From CAZVRZ01 sp964629965 (GTDB lineage Bacteria; Chloroflexota; Anaerolineae; Anaerolineales; UBA4823), in contig CAZVRZ010000069.1 in assembly GCA_964629965.1 (NCBI GenBank), positions 1-28,466 of the forward strand: a stretch of 28,466 nucleotides of DNA. The letters are read 5' to 3'. This document shows, one piece after another, positions 15,537-24,035 of this stretch. A model generated the notes under the pieces. The model was not told the DNA's origin and did no database searches. It worked only from the letters and a program-made list of their open reading frames with translations. Position 1 is the stretch's first letter, and each line of letters opens with the position of its first letter. The position numbers and the translations under genes were made by a program.

Positions 15537-16557
15537 GGCCCGAATTGGGATCGATCCTCAACGAGGAAACATCTACTGCCTCAAAATTCGCACCGGCAAT
15601 ACGATGAAACTCATGCAGAGCTTCGTTATCCCAGCCATCATTGGGCGCGCCGCTGATGTACCAATCGCTGCCATTGTCTGCCAGGATTAAGCCGTAGGTT
15701 TTCATCGCCTGCAAGATCACCTGGACATCCGGCGAGAACCCAGAAATATCAAAATCCGCTTTCAAACGAAAGCGCTGCCCCATCGGCGGATATTGCATCT
15801 CGGTGCGGTAGGAGGCATAATGCCGGGCAGGCCAGACGTAAGCCCTGCGAGTCTGGTTCACCGTGAAACGCAAAGCATGCCGGATCTCACCGGCAGCTAC
15901 TTCTTCGTAGCGCACCAGGCCAGGCAAAATTGCCAGGCCAGCCGCGTCCGCCGAAGTCCAACCATCGGGTCGCAAGGCATAGCCCTTTAAGTCGAAGAAC
16001 GCGCCCGAGCCGCCATGCCATTGACCATCTGCATACCAGGCAGCATAAATTTCGTAAAGCCGGCAGTTGTCTTGATCTAGAATGAGAATATGCCGGTCGC
16101 CATCACCATTGGGATCGCCTTCAATGTTTGGATTGGGCGGGATCGGATACGGGCCAGGATCGCTTTCGTCATCATATTCAAACTCAACAGATACTTTCGG
16201 CTGCGTGCCTGGCACCAGCGTGTAAGGGATGCCTATCGGGAAACCTTCCCAGTCTCCTGAGCCAAAATCCGCATGCAAGTTGTCCGCTGCGCCGATCGAA
16301 TTAATATAAGCTGTAGAGTTGGGATCAAGCGGCAGCCTGTCGACCGGTGTGTTCCATATATGATCTACAGGAAAGACCGGGCAGCCAGCCAAAGTAGGGC
16401 CTGCTGCGCCATGCTGAACTACGGGTAAATAGGTTGTGGTTTCATCCACTTGAGCTTGAATAGGCGCTGCGGTTGGAGAACTCAGCGCCAGGCAAAGAAC
16501 CGGGAGTGATATGAGTATCCATCCATTTAAGAACACAGGGATCAGTCTTTTCACCAT
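15520..16557 (-). CDS. Secreted protein of unknown function
   Basis: From the ATG at 16557 (AAAGGCGG six bases upstream) this encodes 345 residues. There is a clear signal peptide (MVKRLIPVFLNGWILISLPV, cleavage probably after PIQAQ near residue 35). The mature domain has conserved-looking stretches: HIWNTPVDRLPLDPNS, DRHILILDQDNCRLYE, GSGAFFDL, TSADAAGLAILPGLVRYEEV, YPPMGQRFRLKADFDI, and ADNGSDWYISG. I recall proteins with these stretches in Chloroflexota and Actinomycetota but no established function or family name. No catalytic motif is evident. It is divergent from the phosphotransferase gene and convergent with the exporter operon. Confidence 0.75.
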   Translation of the reverse strand: MVKRLIPVFLNGWILISLPVLCLALSSPTAAPIQAQVDETTTYLPVVQHGAAGPTLAGCPVFPVDHIWNTPVDRLPLDPNSTAYINSIGAADNLHADFGSGDWEGFPIGIPYTLVPGTQPKVSVEFEYDDESDPGPYPIPPNPNIEGDPNGDGDRHILILDQDNCRLYEIYAAWYADGQWHGGSGAFFDLKGYALRPDGWTSADAAGLAILPGLVRYEEVAAGEIRHALRFTVNQTRRAYVWPARHYASYRTEMQYPPMGQRFRLKADFDISGFSPDVQVILQAMKTYGLILADNGSDWYISGAPNDGWDNEALHEFHRIAGANFEAVDVSSLRIDPNSGQARQP

Positions 16558-16585
16558 AGCAACCGCCTTTCTACTTGTTACATTA

Positions 16586-16594
16586 TTTATACCA
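16586..16594 (-). promoter_or_regulatory. Candidate extended -10 promoter for the secreted-protein gene
   Basis: On the minus strand TGG-TATAAA reads as an extended -10 element, about 30 bases before the start codon at 16557. No good -35 box is visible. It lies back to back with the -10-like element of the divergent gene. Confidence 0.4.
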
Positions 16595-16625
16595 CGCGAT
16601 GCACGGAAACCACATCCGCCGAGGT

Positions 16626-16631
16626 TATAAT
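16626..16631 (+). promoter_or_regulatory. Consensus -10 box for the phosphotransferase gene
   Basis: A perfect TATAAT ends nine bases before the ATG at 16640. Transcription would then start within one or two bases of the start codon, and no ribosome-binding site is present. Leaderless translation is likely. No clear -35 box was found. Confidence 0.5.
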
Positions 16632-16639
16632 TCAAGTGT

Positions 16640-17764
16640 ATGAAGCGTTCAGCACGAGCCACTCAAACCGAGAGCCTTCAGGCTATCCTGAGCAATTTCC
16701 AAATCGAAGGCCGCCTGTTGGAAATAGCGCCTAACCTTTCGGGCCATATCAACGATACTTATCTCAGCCGCTTCACAACCGGCCGAAGCGAACAACGTTA
16801 CGTTCATCAAAGGATCAACCGGCAGGTATTCAAAGAACCCGATAAGGTGATGGGGAACATCGAGCGCGTCACCCGCCATGCCCGCAGTAAAATCCTGGCT
16901 GCGGGCGGCGATCCCCAGCGAGAGACTCTCACGTTGGTGCCCACGCTCGATGGCAAATCCTTCCACCGTACACCGGAAGGGGAAACCTGGCGCACATATA
17001 TTAACATCGAAAGAGCGAGTACATATGACCGGGCTGAGAACCTCCAGCAGGTTTACAGCGCAGCCCTTGCCTTTGGCCATTTTCAAAAGATGATGAGCAC
17101 GCTGCCAGGAGAAAGCCTGCACGAAACCATCCCGAACTTTCACCACACTCGCAAGCGTTTCCAGGCTTTTGTGAAAGCTTTGGAAGATGACGCATGCAAC
17201 CGGGCGAAGAGGGTACAAACCGAGATTGAGTTCATCCTTCAGCGCGCCGGTATCACCGGTGTAATCGTGGATCTGTTGGCCCAGGGAGCGATCCCCGAGC
17301 GAGTAACACACAACGACACAAAACTAAACAATGTATTGATCGATGATCTGACCGGCAAAGGTATCTGCGTGATCGATCTGGACACGGTCATGCCTGGTTC
17401 AGCATTATATGATTTCGGCGACCTGGTGCGAGTTGGCGCCTGCCCGGCTGCCGAAGACGAAAACGATCTTGGCAAGGTACGTTTCGATATGGATATGTTC
17501 GCATGCCTAGCACAAGGCTACCTGGATGCAGCCAGCAGCTTTTTGACACCGCCAGAGATCGATCACCTGGCTTTTGCCGCCCGCCTGATCACCCTGGAGC
17601 AAGCCATGCGCTTCCTGGGCGATTACCTAAACGGAGATGTCTACTATAAAATACATCATCCAGGGCACAACCTGGAACGCGCCCGTACGCAAATCAAGTT
17701 GGTAACCGAAATAGAAGTCCAGCTGGAAAGAATGCAAACCTCAATAGAGCGCTTCGGGCGCTGA
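16640..17764 (+). CDS. Aminoglycoside-phosphotransferase-fold kinase, N-acetylhexosamine-1-kinase-like
   Basis: A 374-residue protein with a protein-kinase-like fold. The catalytic loop is THNDTKLNNVLID (near residue 224) and the metal-binding segment is VIDLDTVMPGSALYDFGDL. The N-terminal YVHQRINRQVFKEPDKVMGN stretch closely resembles bifidobacterial NahK, which phosphorylates GlcNAc/GalNAc at C1. The family is broad, so homoserine, choline or other sugar substrates remain possible. It fits the nearby deacetylase, ROK genes and chitinase remnant. The transcript is probably leaderless. The gene converges on the DMT transporter with only seven bases between stops. Confidence 0.75.
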   Translation: MKRSARATQTESLQAILSNFQIEGRLLEIAPNLSGHINDTYLSRFTTGRSEQRYVHQRINRQVFKEPDKVMGNIERVTRHARSKILAAGGDPQRETLTLVPTLDGKSFHRTPEGETWRTYINIERASTYDRAENLQQVYSAALAFGHFQKMMSTLPGESLHETIPNFHHTRKRFQAFVKALEDDACNRAKRVQTEIEFILQRAGITGVIVDLLAQGAIPERVTHNDTKLNNVLIDDLTGKGICVIDLDTVMPGSALYDFGDLVRVGACPAAEDENDLGKVRFDMDMFACLAQGYLDAASSFLTPPEIDHLAFAARLITLEQAMRFLGDYLNGDVYYKIHHPGHNLERARTQIKLVTEIEVQLERMQTSIERFGR

Positions 17765-17771
17765 ATTTCTG

Positions 17772-18692
17772 CTAGCCTACCACCGTCAGGATCAACCCAA
17801 CGACAATCAAGCTGATACCGATTAACTTAGGCGGATAGGCCGGCTCGCCCCGCATCAGGATGCCCAATCCGGCCCCAATCGGGATGCTGAGCTGGCGAAA
17901 AGCAGCGATATAACTCACATTGTGCGCATACGACATCGCCAGCAATACCAAGCCATAAGCAGCAGTGATGATGAGACCCGTCAACCCGGCAACGAGCCAG
18001 TTATGCCTGAAAATCGCGGCGAGCGCCCGGCGCTCGGAAGGTACAATCCAAACAAAGAGCGTGAGAAAGACCAAGATACTAGCTGCTTCCAGCGCAGCAA
18101 ACAAAAGCGTGATCTGGGGAATGGTCAGGCTGCTCTGCCAGTTCTGCGCGGCACTCAACGCCCGCAAGGAACGCAAGATCTGATCGTCCACCAGGGTATA
18201 GCCGATGGTACAGCAAGCTGCCATCAGGGCAAACAGACAGCAGGGGTTAAAGTAATCTCGCCATCGCCACTCACCCATGTGTTGCAGCGGCAATACCAGG
18301 CAGCCCAAAGTCACGACCAAAAAACCTGCCAGCGCCATGAGACTCATCTGCGTTCCGCGACCCAACGCCAGGCTGATCAGCGCCACGCCCACCACCGGCA
18401 ACGCCCGGGCTAATGGGTAAGCCAACGACAAAATCCCATGACGGTAAGCGCCAGCCAATCCAACATAGTAGCAAGATTGGAAAGCGCCAGTAACTGCGAT
18501 CATCCCCCAAACATTAAGAGGCAGAGCCAGGTTGTTCCGGTACAACAGAATAACCGGCAGCAAGACCAGGGCTGCCGCGCAAGAGGCAACCCAGAAAAAA
18601 GCGGCTGTAGGATTTTGGCGTTTACCAAGGTAATTCCAAAACGCATGCGCAAAAGCGGAGAGCGTTACCAGCAGGATGGCGGTTAGGGTCAT
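17772..18692 (-). CDS. DMT-superfamily (EamA-type) transporter
   Basis: About 306 residues with roughly ten membrane segments in two halves, the EamA layout of drug/metabolite transporters. The first helix contains AFAHAFWNYLGKR and the last RGEPAYPPKLIGISLIVVGL. Members export amino acids and other small molecules; the substrate here is unknown. The ATG at 18692 was chosen because the upstream 37 codons of the open frame look noncoding and hydrophilic; the ribosome-binding site is weak. It follows aroQ by 49 bases on the same strand and may be the last gene of the aromatic operon, which would suggest an aromatic metabolite as cargo, but this is only context. Confidence 0.78.
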   Translation of the reverse strand: MTLTAILLVTLSAFAHAFWNYLGKRQNPTAAFFWVASCAAALVLLPVILLYRNNLALPLNVWGMIAVTGAFQSCYYVGLAGAYRHGILSLAYPLARALPVVGVALISLALGRGTQMSLMALAGFLVVTLGCLVLPLQHMGEWRWRDYFNPCCLFALMAACCTIGYTLVDDQILRSLRALSAAQNWQSSLTIPQITLLFAALEAASILVFLTLFVWIVPSERRALAAIFRHNWLVAGLTGLIITAAYGLVLLAMSYAHNVSYIAAFRQLSIPIGAGLGILMRGEPAYPPKLIGISLIVVGLILTVVG

Positions 18693-18741
18693 GTGCAGTT
18701 CAGAGCACTGCCGCAGGACAAAATACTGCTCAGGGATGCTT

Positions 18742-19182
18742 CTATGATTCTGCCAGGAGCAGTTTGAGAGCCTGCAGACCCAGCAAATACGAGCGCCAGC
18801 CAAAGCCCACGATCTTACCGGCGCAAACGGGAGAAATCAATGAATGCTGGCGGAATTCTTCGCGAGCGTAAACGTTGGACAGGTGCACCTCCACCACAGG
18901 CAAATCGATAGCAGCGATGGTATCTCGCAGCGCCACCGAAGTGTGCGTGTATCCCGCGGGGTTAAAAATCACGCCCTCCGCCCAAGCACGCGCCTCCTGC
19001 AGCGCATCGATCAAGGTGCCTTCGCTGTTGGATTGCAGGCAGCGCACTTCCAGGTCCCATTCCTGACCGGCTTGCTGCAAACGCTGGTTGATCTCATCCA
19101 GGGTCATCCGTCCATAAATTTCAGGTTCGCGCTGGCCTAACAAGTTCAAGTTGGGTCCATGTAAAACCAAAATGCCATGCAT
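18742..19182 (-). CDS. aroQ: Type II 3-dehydroquinate dehydratase
   Basis: A 146-residue protein, the normal size for type II dehydroquinases, which form dodecamers and catalyse the third shikimate step (3-dehydroquinate to 3-dehydroshikimate). Diagnostic stretches are HGPNLNLLGQREPEIYG with the catalytic Tyr, QSNSEGTLIDAL, FNPAGYTHTSVALRD with the catalytic His, and VEVHLSNVYAREEFR. The ATG is one base after the aroK-aroB stop and is preceded by GGAGGCGTAA. It is the last shikimate gene of the operon. Confidence 0.96.
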   Translation of the reverse strand: MHGILVLHGPNLNLLGQREPEIYGRMTLDEINQRLQQAGQEWDLEVRCLQSNSEGTLIDALQEARAWAEGVIFNPAGYTHTSVALRDTIAAIDLPVVEVHLSNVYAREEFRQHSLISPVCAGKIVGFGWRSYLLGLQALKLLLAES

Positions 19183-19183
19183 T

Positions 19184-20746
19184 TTACGCCTCCTTCAACA
19201 ATAACGCTCTCACCTGCCCCATTTCTACCACAATACCTGTTTGCACCCGGCCGGTCTTTTGCGGCAGAGCAAACCGCAAGCGCCCATCCTGGCGTTTCTT
19301 GTCCTTCTGCATGGCCTGCAGGATGGCGTCACAATCCAGGTCCGGCGGAACTTGCACTGGCAAGCCCAATCCTACCAGCCCAGCGGCAATCTTATCTGCC
19401 AGTCCAGAACGGGCCAACCCAATAACTTCTGCTAGCCGCGTCTCAATAACCATACCAATCGCCACGGCTTCGCCATGAGAAATGCGGTAGTGTGAGGCTT
19501 TTTCCAAACCATGACCGACCGTATGACCAAAGTTCAAAGCAGCCCGGCGGCCTTTCTCATATGGATCAAGCTGAATGGTACGCACCTTGACTGCCACAGC
19601 CCGGCGCACCAGCCAGGCCCAATCCTGCTGTACGGCCTGCCAACCCTGGAGACAGCGCTCAAACAATTCCGCATCGGCCAGGATGCCATGCTTGTAAGCT
19701 TCGGCCAGACCACTGCGCAGCTCCGTCTCCGGCAAAGTACACAGCAAATCCGGATCGGTCAGAACGAGGCGGGGCGCATAGAATGCGCCAATCAGGTTCT
19801 TGCCCTCCGGCAGATCTGCGCCGGTTTTTCCACCCAGGCTGGCGTCGACCATCCCTAGTAAAGACGTGGGAACGCTCACCCAGGGAATGCCTCGTAAATA
19901 CATGGCCGCGGCAAAACCTGCCATATCGGTAGTCACACCACCTCCCATTGCCACCACCGTGCTGGTGCGTTCCAACCCAGCCTGCAAGAACGCTCGCCAC
20001 ATGGATTGAACTGTTTGCAATGTTTTATGCTCTTCGCCGGAGGAGATTTCAATCGAATCAGCCTTGAACCCAGCCGTTCGTAACGAAGCCAACGCTCTCT
20101 GCATGTAAAGAGGGGCAACATGGGTATCTGCCACAACTGCCACGGGAGAATGTAGGCCACGCTGCGCCAGCATCTCACCAAGATGATCCAACAGTCCACG
20201 AGCAATGCGGATATCATACCCAGCGCCCATCCCGCGCACATGAAAGAGGCCCAATAAGCGCTGTACTTCCCAACTGATCTGGGCAGCCGAACGATCTCCT
20301 GCGCTGATTTGAATTCCGAATGAAGCGTAATGATCGGCCCGCTGCGCTAACAGCGCTTGCAAGCGCGCTGCCAGGTCTCCCGCTAACAAAGGGCGCTCGC
20401 CGTCAGCCGGTCGTAAACGCTGGAGCAAGACCGGCAAAGGAGCATTGAGACAAATCACTTCTCCCACAGCCTCGACTTTTTGGCGACAAGCCTGATCCAA
20501 CAGAGCGCCGCCGCCTAGAGAAACAATTCCAGGTGTCAACAGCAGGGTTTCTTCCAGGACAGCGCGCTCAATCTGGCGAAAAACCGTCTCGCCTTGCCGG
20601 GCAAATATCTGTGGAATTGTCTGACCGCTGCGGGCAGCAATCAAGGTGTCAAGATCGTAATGAGGCCTGTTCAGGTGCCGTGCCAAGCGCTGCCCAAGTG
20701 TTGTCTTGCCTGAACCGGGAGGACCGTAGATAAAGATCCAATTCAT
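19184..20746 (-). CDS. aroKB: Bifunctional shikimate kinase / 3-dehydroquinate synthase
   Basis: A 520-residue fusion. Residues 1-170 are shikimate kinase: Walker A GPPGSGKTT at 9-17, the shikimate-binding DLDTLIAARSG, the VSLGGGALL segment and the RPLLAG lid region. Residues from about 175 to 520 are 3-dehydroquinate synthase: SGEEHKTLQTV, MGGGVTTDMAGFAAA, PTSLLGMVDASLGGKTG, AEAYKHGIL and NFGHTVGHGLEKAS carry the NAD and zinc sites. It provides steps two and five of the pathway. The gene starts within the aroC stop (ATGA) and has GGAGGAAG upstream. Such kinase-synthase fusions occur in some bacterial lineages. Confidence 0.95.
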   Translation of the reverse strand: MNWIFIYGPPGSGKTTLGQRLARHLNRPHYDLDTLIAARSGQTIPQIFARQGETVFRQIERAVLEETLLLTPGIVSLGGGALLDQACRQKVEAVGEVICLNAPLPVLLQRLRPADGERPLLAGDLAARLQALLAQRADHYASFGIQISAGDRSAAQISWEVQRLLGLFHVRGMGAGYDIRIARGLLDHLGEMLAQRGLHSPVAVVADTHVAPLYMQRALASLRTAGFKADSIEISSGEEHKTLQTVQSMWRAFLQAGLERTSTVVAMGGGVTTDMAGFAAAMYLRGIPWVSVPTSLLGMVDASLGGKTGADLPEGKNLIGAFYAPRLVLTDPDLLCTLPETELRSGLAEAYKHGILADAELFERCLQGWQAVQQDWAWLVRRAVAVKVRTIQLDPYEKGRRAALNFGHTVGHGLEKASHYRISHGEAVAIGMVIETRLAEVIGLARSGLADKIAAGLVGLGLPVQVPPDLDCDAILQAMQKDKKRQDGRLRFALPQKTGRVQTGIVVEMGQVRALLLKEA

Positions 20747-21924
20747 TTTTCTTCCTCCGGCCAGAAAATGTGCTCACCGCCATCCATTGATAAATCGGAA
20801 AGCCTAGCCCGGCGCAACGCATCGAAGCGCGGCCGTATTTCATCCAGTGAGTCGCCGCCAAGCTTCTCCAGCAGCGCATCTGCCAGCACCAGTGCAACGA
20901 CCGCTTCCAGAACCGGCACTGCCCGCGGCACCGGGCAGTAATCCGAACGTTCATAACAGGTTTGCACCGGCTCGCCGGTTGATAAATCTACGGAAATTTG
21001 TGGAGTAAGAGTAGTAGCGATCGGCTTCATGGCTGCTCTCAGCAGCAGCGGCTGGCCGGTGGTAATACCTCCCTCCAGGCCTCCCGAACGCTGGGTAGTC
21101 CGCACCAGACTCTGCCCCTCGAGGGATATTGAATCCTGCACCTGCGTGCCAGGCAAAGAAGCATTTTCAAAAGCCGGGCCGATTTCCACACCCTTGATCG
21201 CTTGCACGCTCAACACCGCCGCACCCAGGCGAGCTTCCAGGCGGCGATCCCATTGCACATGCGAGCCCAATCCCGGCGGCAATCCCAGAGCAACGACATC
21301 AATGATACCGCCCAACGTATCTCGCGCCCGGATGATGGCATCAATCCGGCTGCCCATGGCTTCGGCAGCTGCCGGGACGGGACAGCGCATCTCATTGGAC
21401 TCGGCCAACGCAGCCCGCTCTACCAGGGGAATATCTGTCAGGTCAGCCTGGAGGTCGCCGATCGCACTGACATACCCGCCCACCCGAATATCAAACTGGG
21501 CTAACAAATGCTTACAAACTGCGCCGGCTGCCACCCGAGCCGCGGTTTCACGAGCCGAGGCGCGTTCGAGGGCAGGGCGCAAATCCCGGTAACCATACTT
21601 GAGCGCACCGTTCAGGTCAGCATGACCAGGACGAGGAATAGTAAATGCCGGCACAGCCTTACCGCGCCACTTGACATGATCCAGGTTCTCTATCGACAGC
21701 GCCAGGGGGGCGCCGGTGGTATAGCCTTCCATCACGCCGCCGAGGATGCGAACACGATCCTGCTCCAACTTCATCCGTGGCCCAGCGCCATGTCCAGATT
21801 GGCGGCGCGCCAGTTCGCGGTTGATCACCTCCGGCGCGAGGGCCAATCCAGCAGGCAAGCCTTCTAGAATGGCAACCAATGCCGGGCCATGCGACTCTCC
21901 AGCGGTCAGAATACGCAGCGTCAT
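20743..21924 (-). CDS. aroC: Chorismate synthase
   Basis: A 393-residue enzyme making chorismate from EPSP, with reduced FMN. Typical stretches are LRILTAGESHGPALVAILEG, GHGAGPRMKLEQDRVRILGG, GKAVPAFTIPRPGHADLNGA, RASARETAARVAAGAV and SGGLEGGITTGQPLLLRAA. Length and motifs are those of a complete enzyme. The start ATG overlaps the upstream aminotransferase stop (ATGA), with GGAG eight bases before it; its own stop overlaps aroKB the same way. The tight overlaps suggest coupled translation. Confidence 0.96.
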   Translation of the reverse strand: MTLRILTAGESHGPALVAILEGLPAGLALAPEVINRELARRQSGHGAGPRMKLEQDRVRILGGVMEGYTTGAPLALSIENLDHVKWRGKAVPAFTIPRPGHADLNGALKYGYRDLRPALERASARETAARVAAGAVCKHLLAQFDIRVGGYVSAIGDLQADLTDIPLVERAALAESNEMRCPVPAAAEAMGSRIDAIIRARDTLGGIIDVVALGLPPGLGSHVQWDRRLEARLGAAVLSVQAIKGVEIGPAFENASLPGTQVQDSISLEGQSLVRTTQRSGGLEGGITTGQPLLLRAAMKPIATTLTPQISVDLSTGEPVQTCYERSDYCPVPRAVPVLEAVVALVLADALLEKLGGDSLDEIRPRFDALRRARLSDLSMDGGEHIFWPEEEK

Positions 21925-23141
21925 AAAATGGCTCCATCAAGAAGAGATTGTTTGCCAACCGGGCCTGGTAAAACGGCCTGCATACGCTCTACAGCCAACG
22001 CTAGGCGTTCATCCGGAGTGGTCAAAGATAAACGTACATATCCCTCTCCATGCTTACCAAACACCGTTCCCGGAGTCAGGCTGACATGCGCCCGGTCGAG
22101 CAGCATATCGGTGAAAGCTACGGATGTCCAGCCTGGCGGAACCTGGAACCAAATATATAAAGAAGCCTTCGGACGCTCGGCCTGCAAACCCAAGGGCTGC
22201 AAACCCTGCAGCACCAGGTCCCGGCGGCGGGCATACACTTCATTACGCGGCGCCAACCACGATTGATCACCCAGCAGCGCGGCCGTGGCCGCATCCATGA
22301 CCGGGCGAAAATGGCTGCTATCGGCAACGCTTTTGAATGTGAGCAAGGACTTGAGCGCTTCCGAATTGCCCACCGCTGCACCCACTCGCCAACCCGCCAT
22401 GTTATAAGTCTTCGACACCGAGTTGAACTCAATGCAACCTGCTTCTTTTGCTCCTGGCGTTTCCAGCAGACTGATGGCGCGGTAACCATCATACGTGACG
22501 CGAATATAAGCCGCATCATGGCATAACAACAGGTTATTTTGCCTGGCAAATTCTACCGCTCGGGCGAAGAATTCCAAGGTAGCAGTGGCAGCAGTCGGGT
22601 TATTGGGATAATTCAGCCATAACATGCGGGCACGCTTTAGAACAGCCGGCGGAACGGAATCTAGATCAGGCAAATAAGCGGCTTCTTGGCGCAAAGGCAG
22701 GTAAAAAGGTTCCGCACCCGCACAGATGGTGCCCTGGGTATAGGTGATATAACCGGGATCTGGTATCAACACCATATCACCCGGATCAAGCAGCGCCAGC
22801 ATCAAGTGGAAGATACCTTCTTTTGAGCCCAGCAGCGGTACCACTTCAGTATCCGGGTCGACAAACACATGCTGGTCGCGCCGGTACATCTCAGCCCATG
22901 CCGCTCGCAGCCCAGGCGTGCCGCGATTGGATTGATAACCATGTTGATCATGCCTGGCAGCCGATTCAACCAAAGCTTGCACGATAAAATCCGCCGGAGG
23001 ACGATCTGGAGAACCAATATCCAGGCGAATCACATCGTGCCCGGCAGCCTTGATCGCTAGGATCTTTTCATCAAGCACTGCAAAGAATTGATCCGCCAGC
23101 CGGTCGAGGCGGTGAGAACGAACTTTCATATGCATAGTCAT
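21921..23141 (-). CDS. PLP-dependent class I/II aminotransferase
   Basis: A 406-residue fold-type I aminotransferase. The PLP lysine lies in FNSVSKTYNMAGWRVG, with the upstream NYPNNPTAATAT and LLCHDAAYIRVTYDG cofactor segments. The GSPDRPPADFIVQAL and SNRGTPGLRAAWAEMY stretches and LGSKEGIFHL resemble the LL-diaminopimelate/aspartate aminotransferase group. Its place between aroE and aroC makes an aromatic role likely, for example amination of phenylpyruvate, hydroxyphenylpyruvate or prephenate, but DapL-like activity cannot be ruled out. The ATG at 23141 is preceded by AGGAAGGTG; two further in-frame ATGs follow within seven codons. Confidence 0.85.
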   Translation of the reverse strand: MTMHMKVRSHRLDRLADQFFAVLDEKILAIKAAGHDVIRLDIGSPDRPPADFIVQALVESAARHDQHGYQSNRGTPGLRAAWAEMYRRDQHVFVDPDTEVVPLLGSKEGIFHLMLALLDPGDMVLIPDPGYITYTQGTICAGAEPFYLPLRQEAAYLPDLDSVPPAVLKRARMLWLNYPNNPTAATATLEFFARAVEFARQNNLLLCHDAAYIRVTYDGYRAISLLETPGAKEAGCIEFNSVSKTYNMAGWRVGAAVGNSEALKSLLTFKSVADSSHFRPVMDAATAALLGDQSWLAPRNEVYARRRDLVLQGLQPLGLQAERPKASLYIWFQVPPGWTSVAFTDMLLDRAHVSLTPGTVFGKHGEGYVRLSLTTPDERLALAVERMQAVLPGPVGKQSLLDGAIL

Positions 23142-23158
23142 CCTATTCAAACACCTTC

Positions 23159-24031
23159 CTATGAGGATACAGGTTGAACAGCCCGCCACATCGCCGTGCG
23201 CGACGGGGATTGCCCAACCCAGTGTTCAAAAGCCAGGGCAGCCTGCTCCACCAGCATACCCATGCCATCCGCCGCCGGTAAGCCCATCGTTTGCGCTCTT
23301 TGCACCAAACGGGTCTGGCGCGGGTTGTAGATCAGATCATAAACCGCGCAGGCCTCTGGCAGCAAGAGATCATCAGGCCAGGGCGAGGCATCCACAAGCG
23401 GAAACATTCCAACAGGCGTCGTATTCACCAACAAACGCGGCGGACTCTGCCGGCAAGATTCTACCAGCGACGCCCGGTCCATGCTGCATACTTGGAAGCT
23501 GTAATCAAACCGGACTTTACTGGCAGGCTGCAGCAAAGCAGCCAACGCTTGCGCTTGTTCCCGTCGCCGCGCGGCCAACTTTACCTGCCAGCCAGCCTGA
23601 GCCAGGGCATACGCTACCGCGCGGGCAGAACCGCCTGCTCCCAACACCAGGGCTGTGTCTGGATGCAGACCGGGAAACTGCATCCTCAGATCTGCCAGAA
23701 ATCCAGGCACATCGGTATTATCCCCCAGTAAGCGCCCATCGCGGCAATAGAGAGTGTTTACAGCACCGACCAAACTGGATAATGATGTCAATTCATCCAG
23801 CATCGGCAATACCGTCTGTTTGTGAGGAATAGTCACATTCAACCCATGGAGCTTTCCAGCACGGAGCTGCTCCAACAGCCGGGAAATGGCCTGTTCGCCT
23901 TTCGCATCGGGAGTCTGTGGGTACAGGCAATATTCGCCTTCCAGGCCCAGGGATTGCAATGCAGCCTGATGAAGCTGTGGCGACAGACTGTGTCCCAATG
24001 GATATCCGATCAAACCCAGGGCGTATCGCAT
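23159..24031 (-). CDS. aroE: Shikimate dehydrogenase
   Basis: A 290-residue NADP-dependent enzyme for step four of the shikimate pathway. Motifs include GYPLGHSLSPQLHQAAL, NVTIPHKQTVLPML with the catalytic Lys, GAVNTL, GDNTDVPGFLADL and the nucleotide-binding GAGGSARAVAYALAQ. The ATG at 24031 lies four bases after the aroA stop. The longer open frame to 24133 would read through the tandem repeat of aroA in another frame and is rejected. No clear ribosome-binding site precedes the ATG, so coupled translation from aroA is likely. Confidence 0.94.
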   Translation of the reverse strand: MRYALGLIGYPLGHSLSPQLHQAALQSLGLEGEYCLYPQTPDAKGEQAISRLLEQLRAGKLHGLNVTIPHKQTVLPMLDELTSLSSLVGAVNTLYCRDGRLLGDNTDVPGFLADLRMQFPGLHPDTALVLGAGGSARAVAYALAQAGWQVKLAARRREQAQALAALLQPASKVRFDYSFQVCSMDRASLVESCRQSPPRLLVNTTPVGMFPLVDASPWPDDLLLPEACAVYDLIYNPRQTRLVQRAQTMGLPAADGMGMLVEQAALAFEHWVGQSPSRTAMWRAVQPVSS

Positions 24032-24035
24032 ATAG

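Noticed and set aside
16649..17311. 220-codon minus-strand frame opposite the kinase gene
   Set aside because: The plus strand encodes a clear phosphotransferase with catalytic motifs; the antisense frame has no motif or ribosome-binding site.
20257..20269. GCGCTGTACTTC in aroKB as another copy of the aromatic-operon repeat
   Set aside because: Only a short stretch matches, no second arm or tandem unit is present, and no insertion is visible in the protein at this place.
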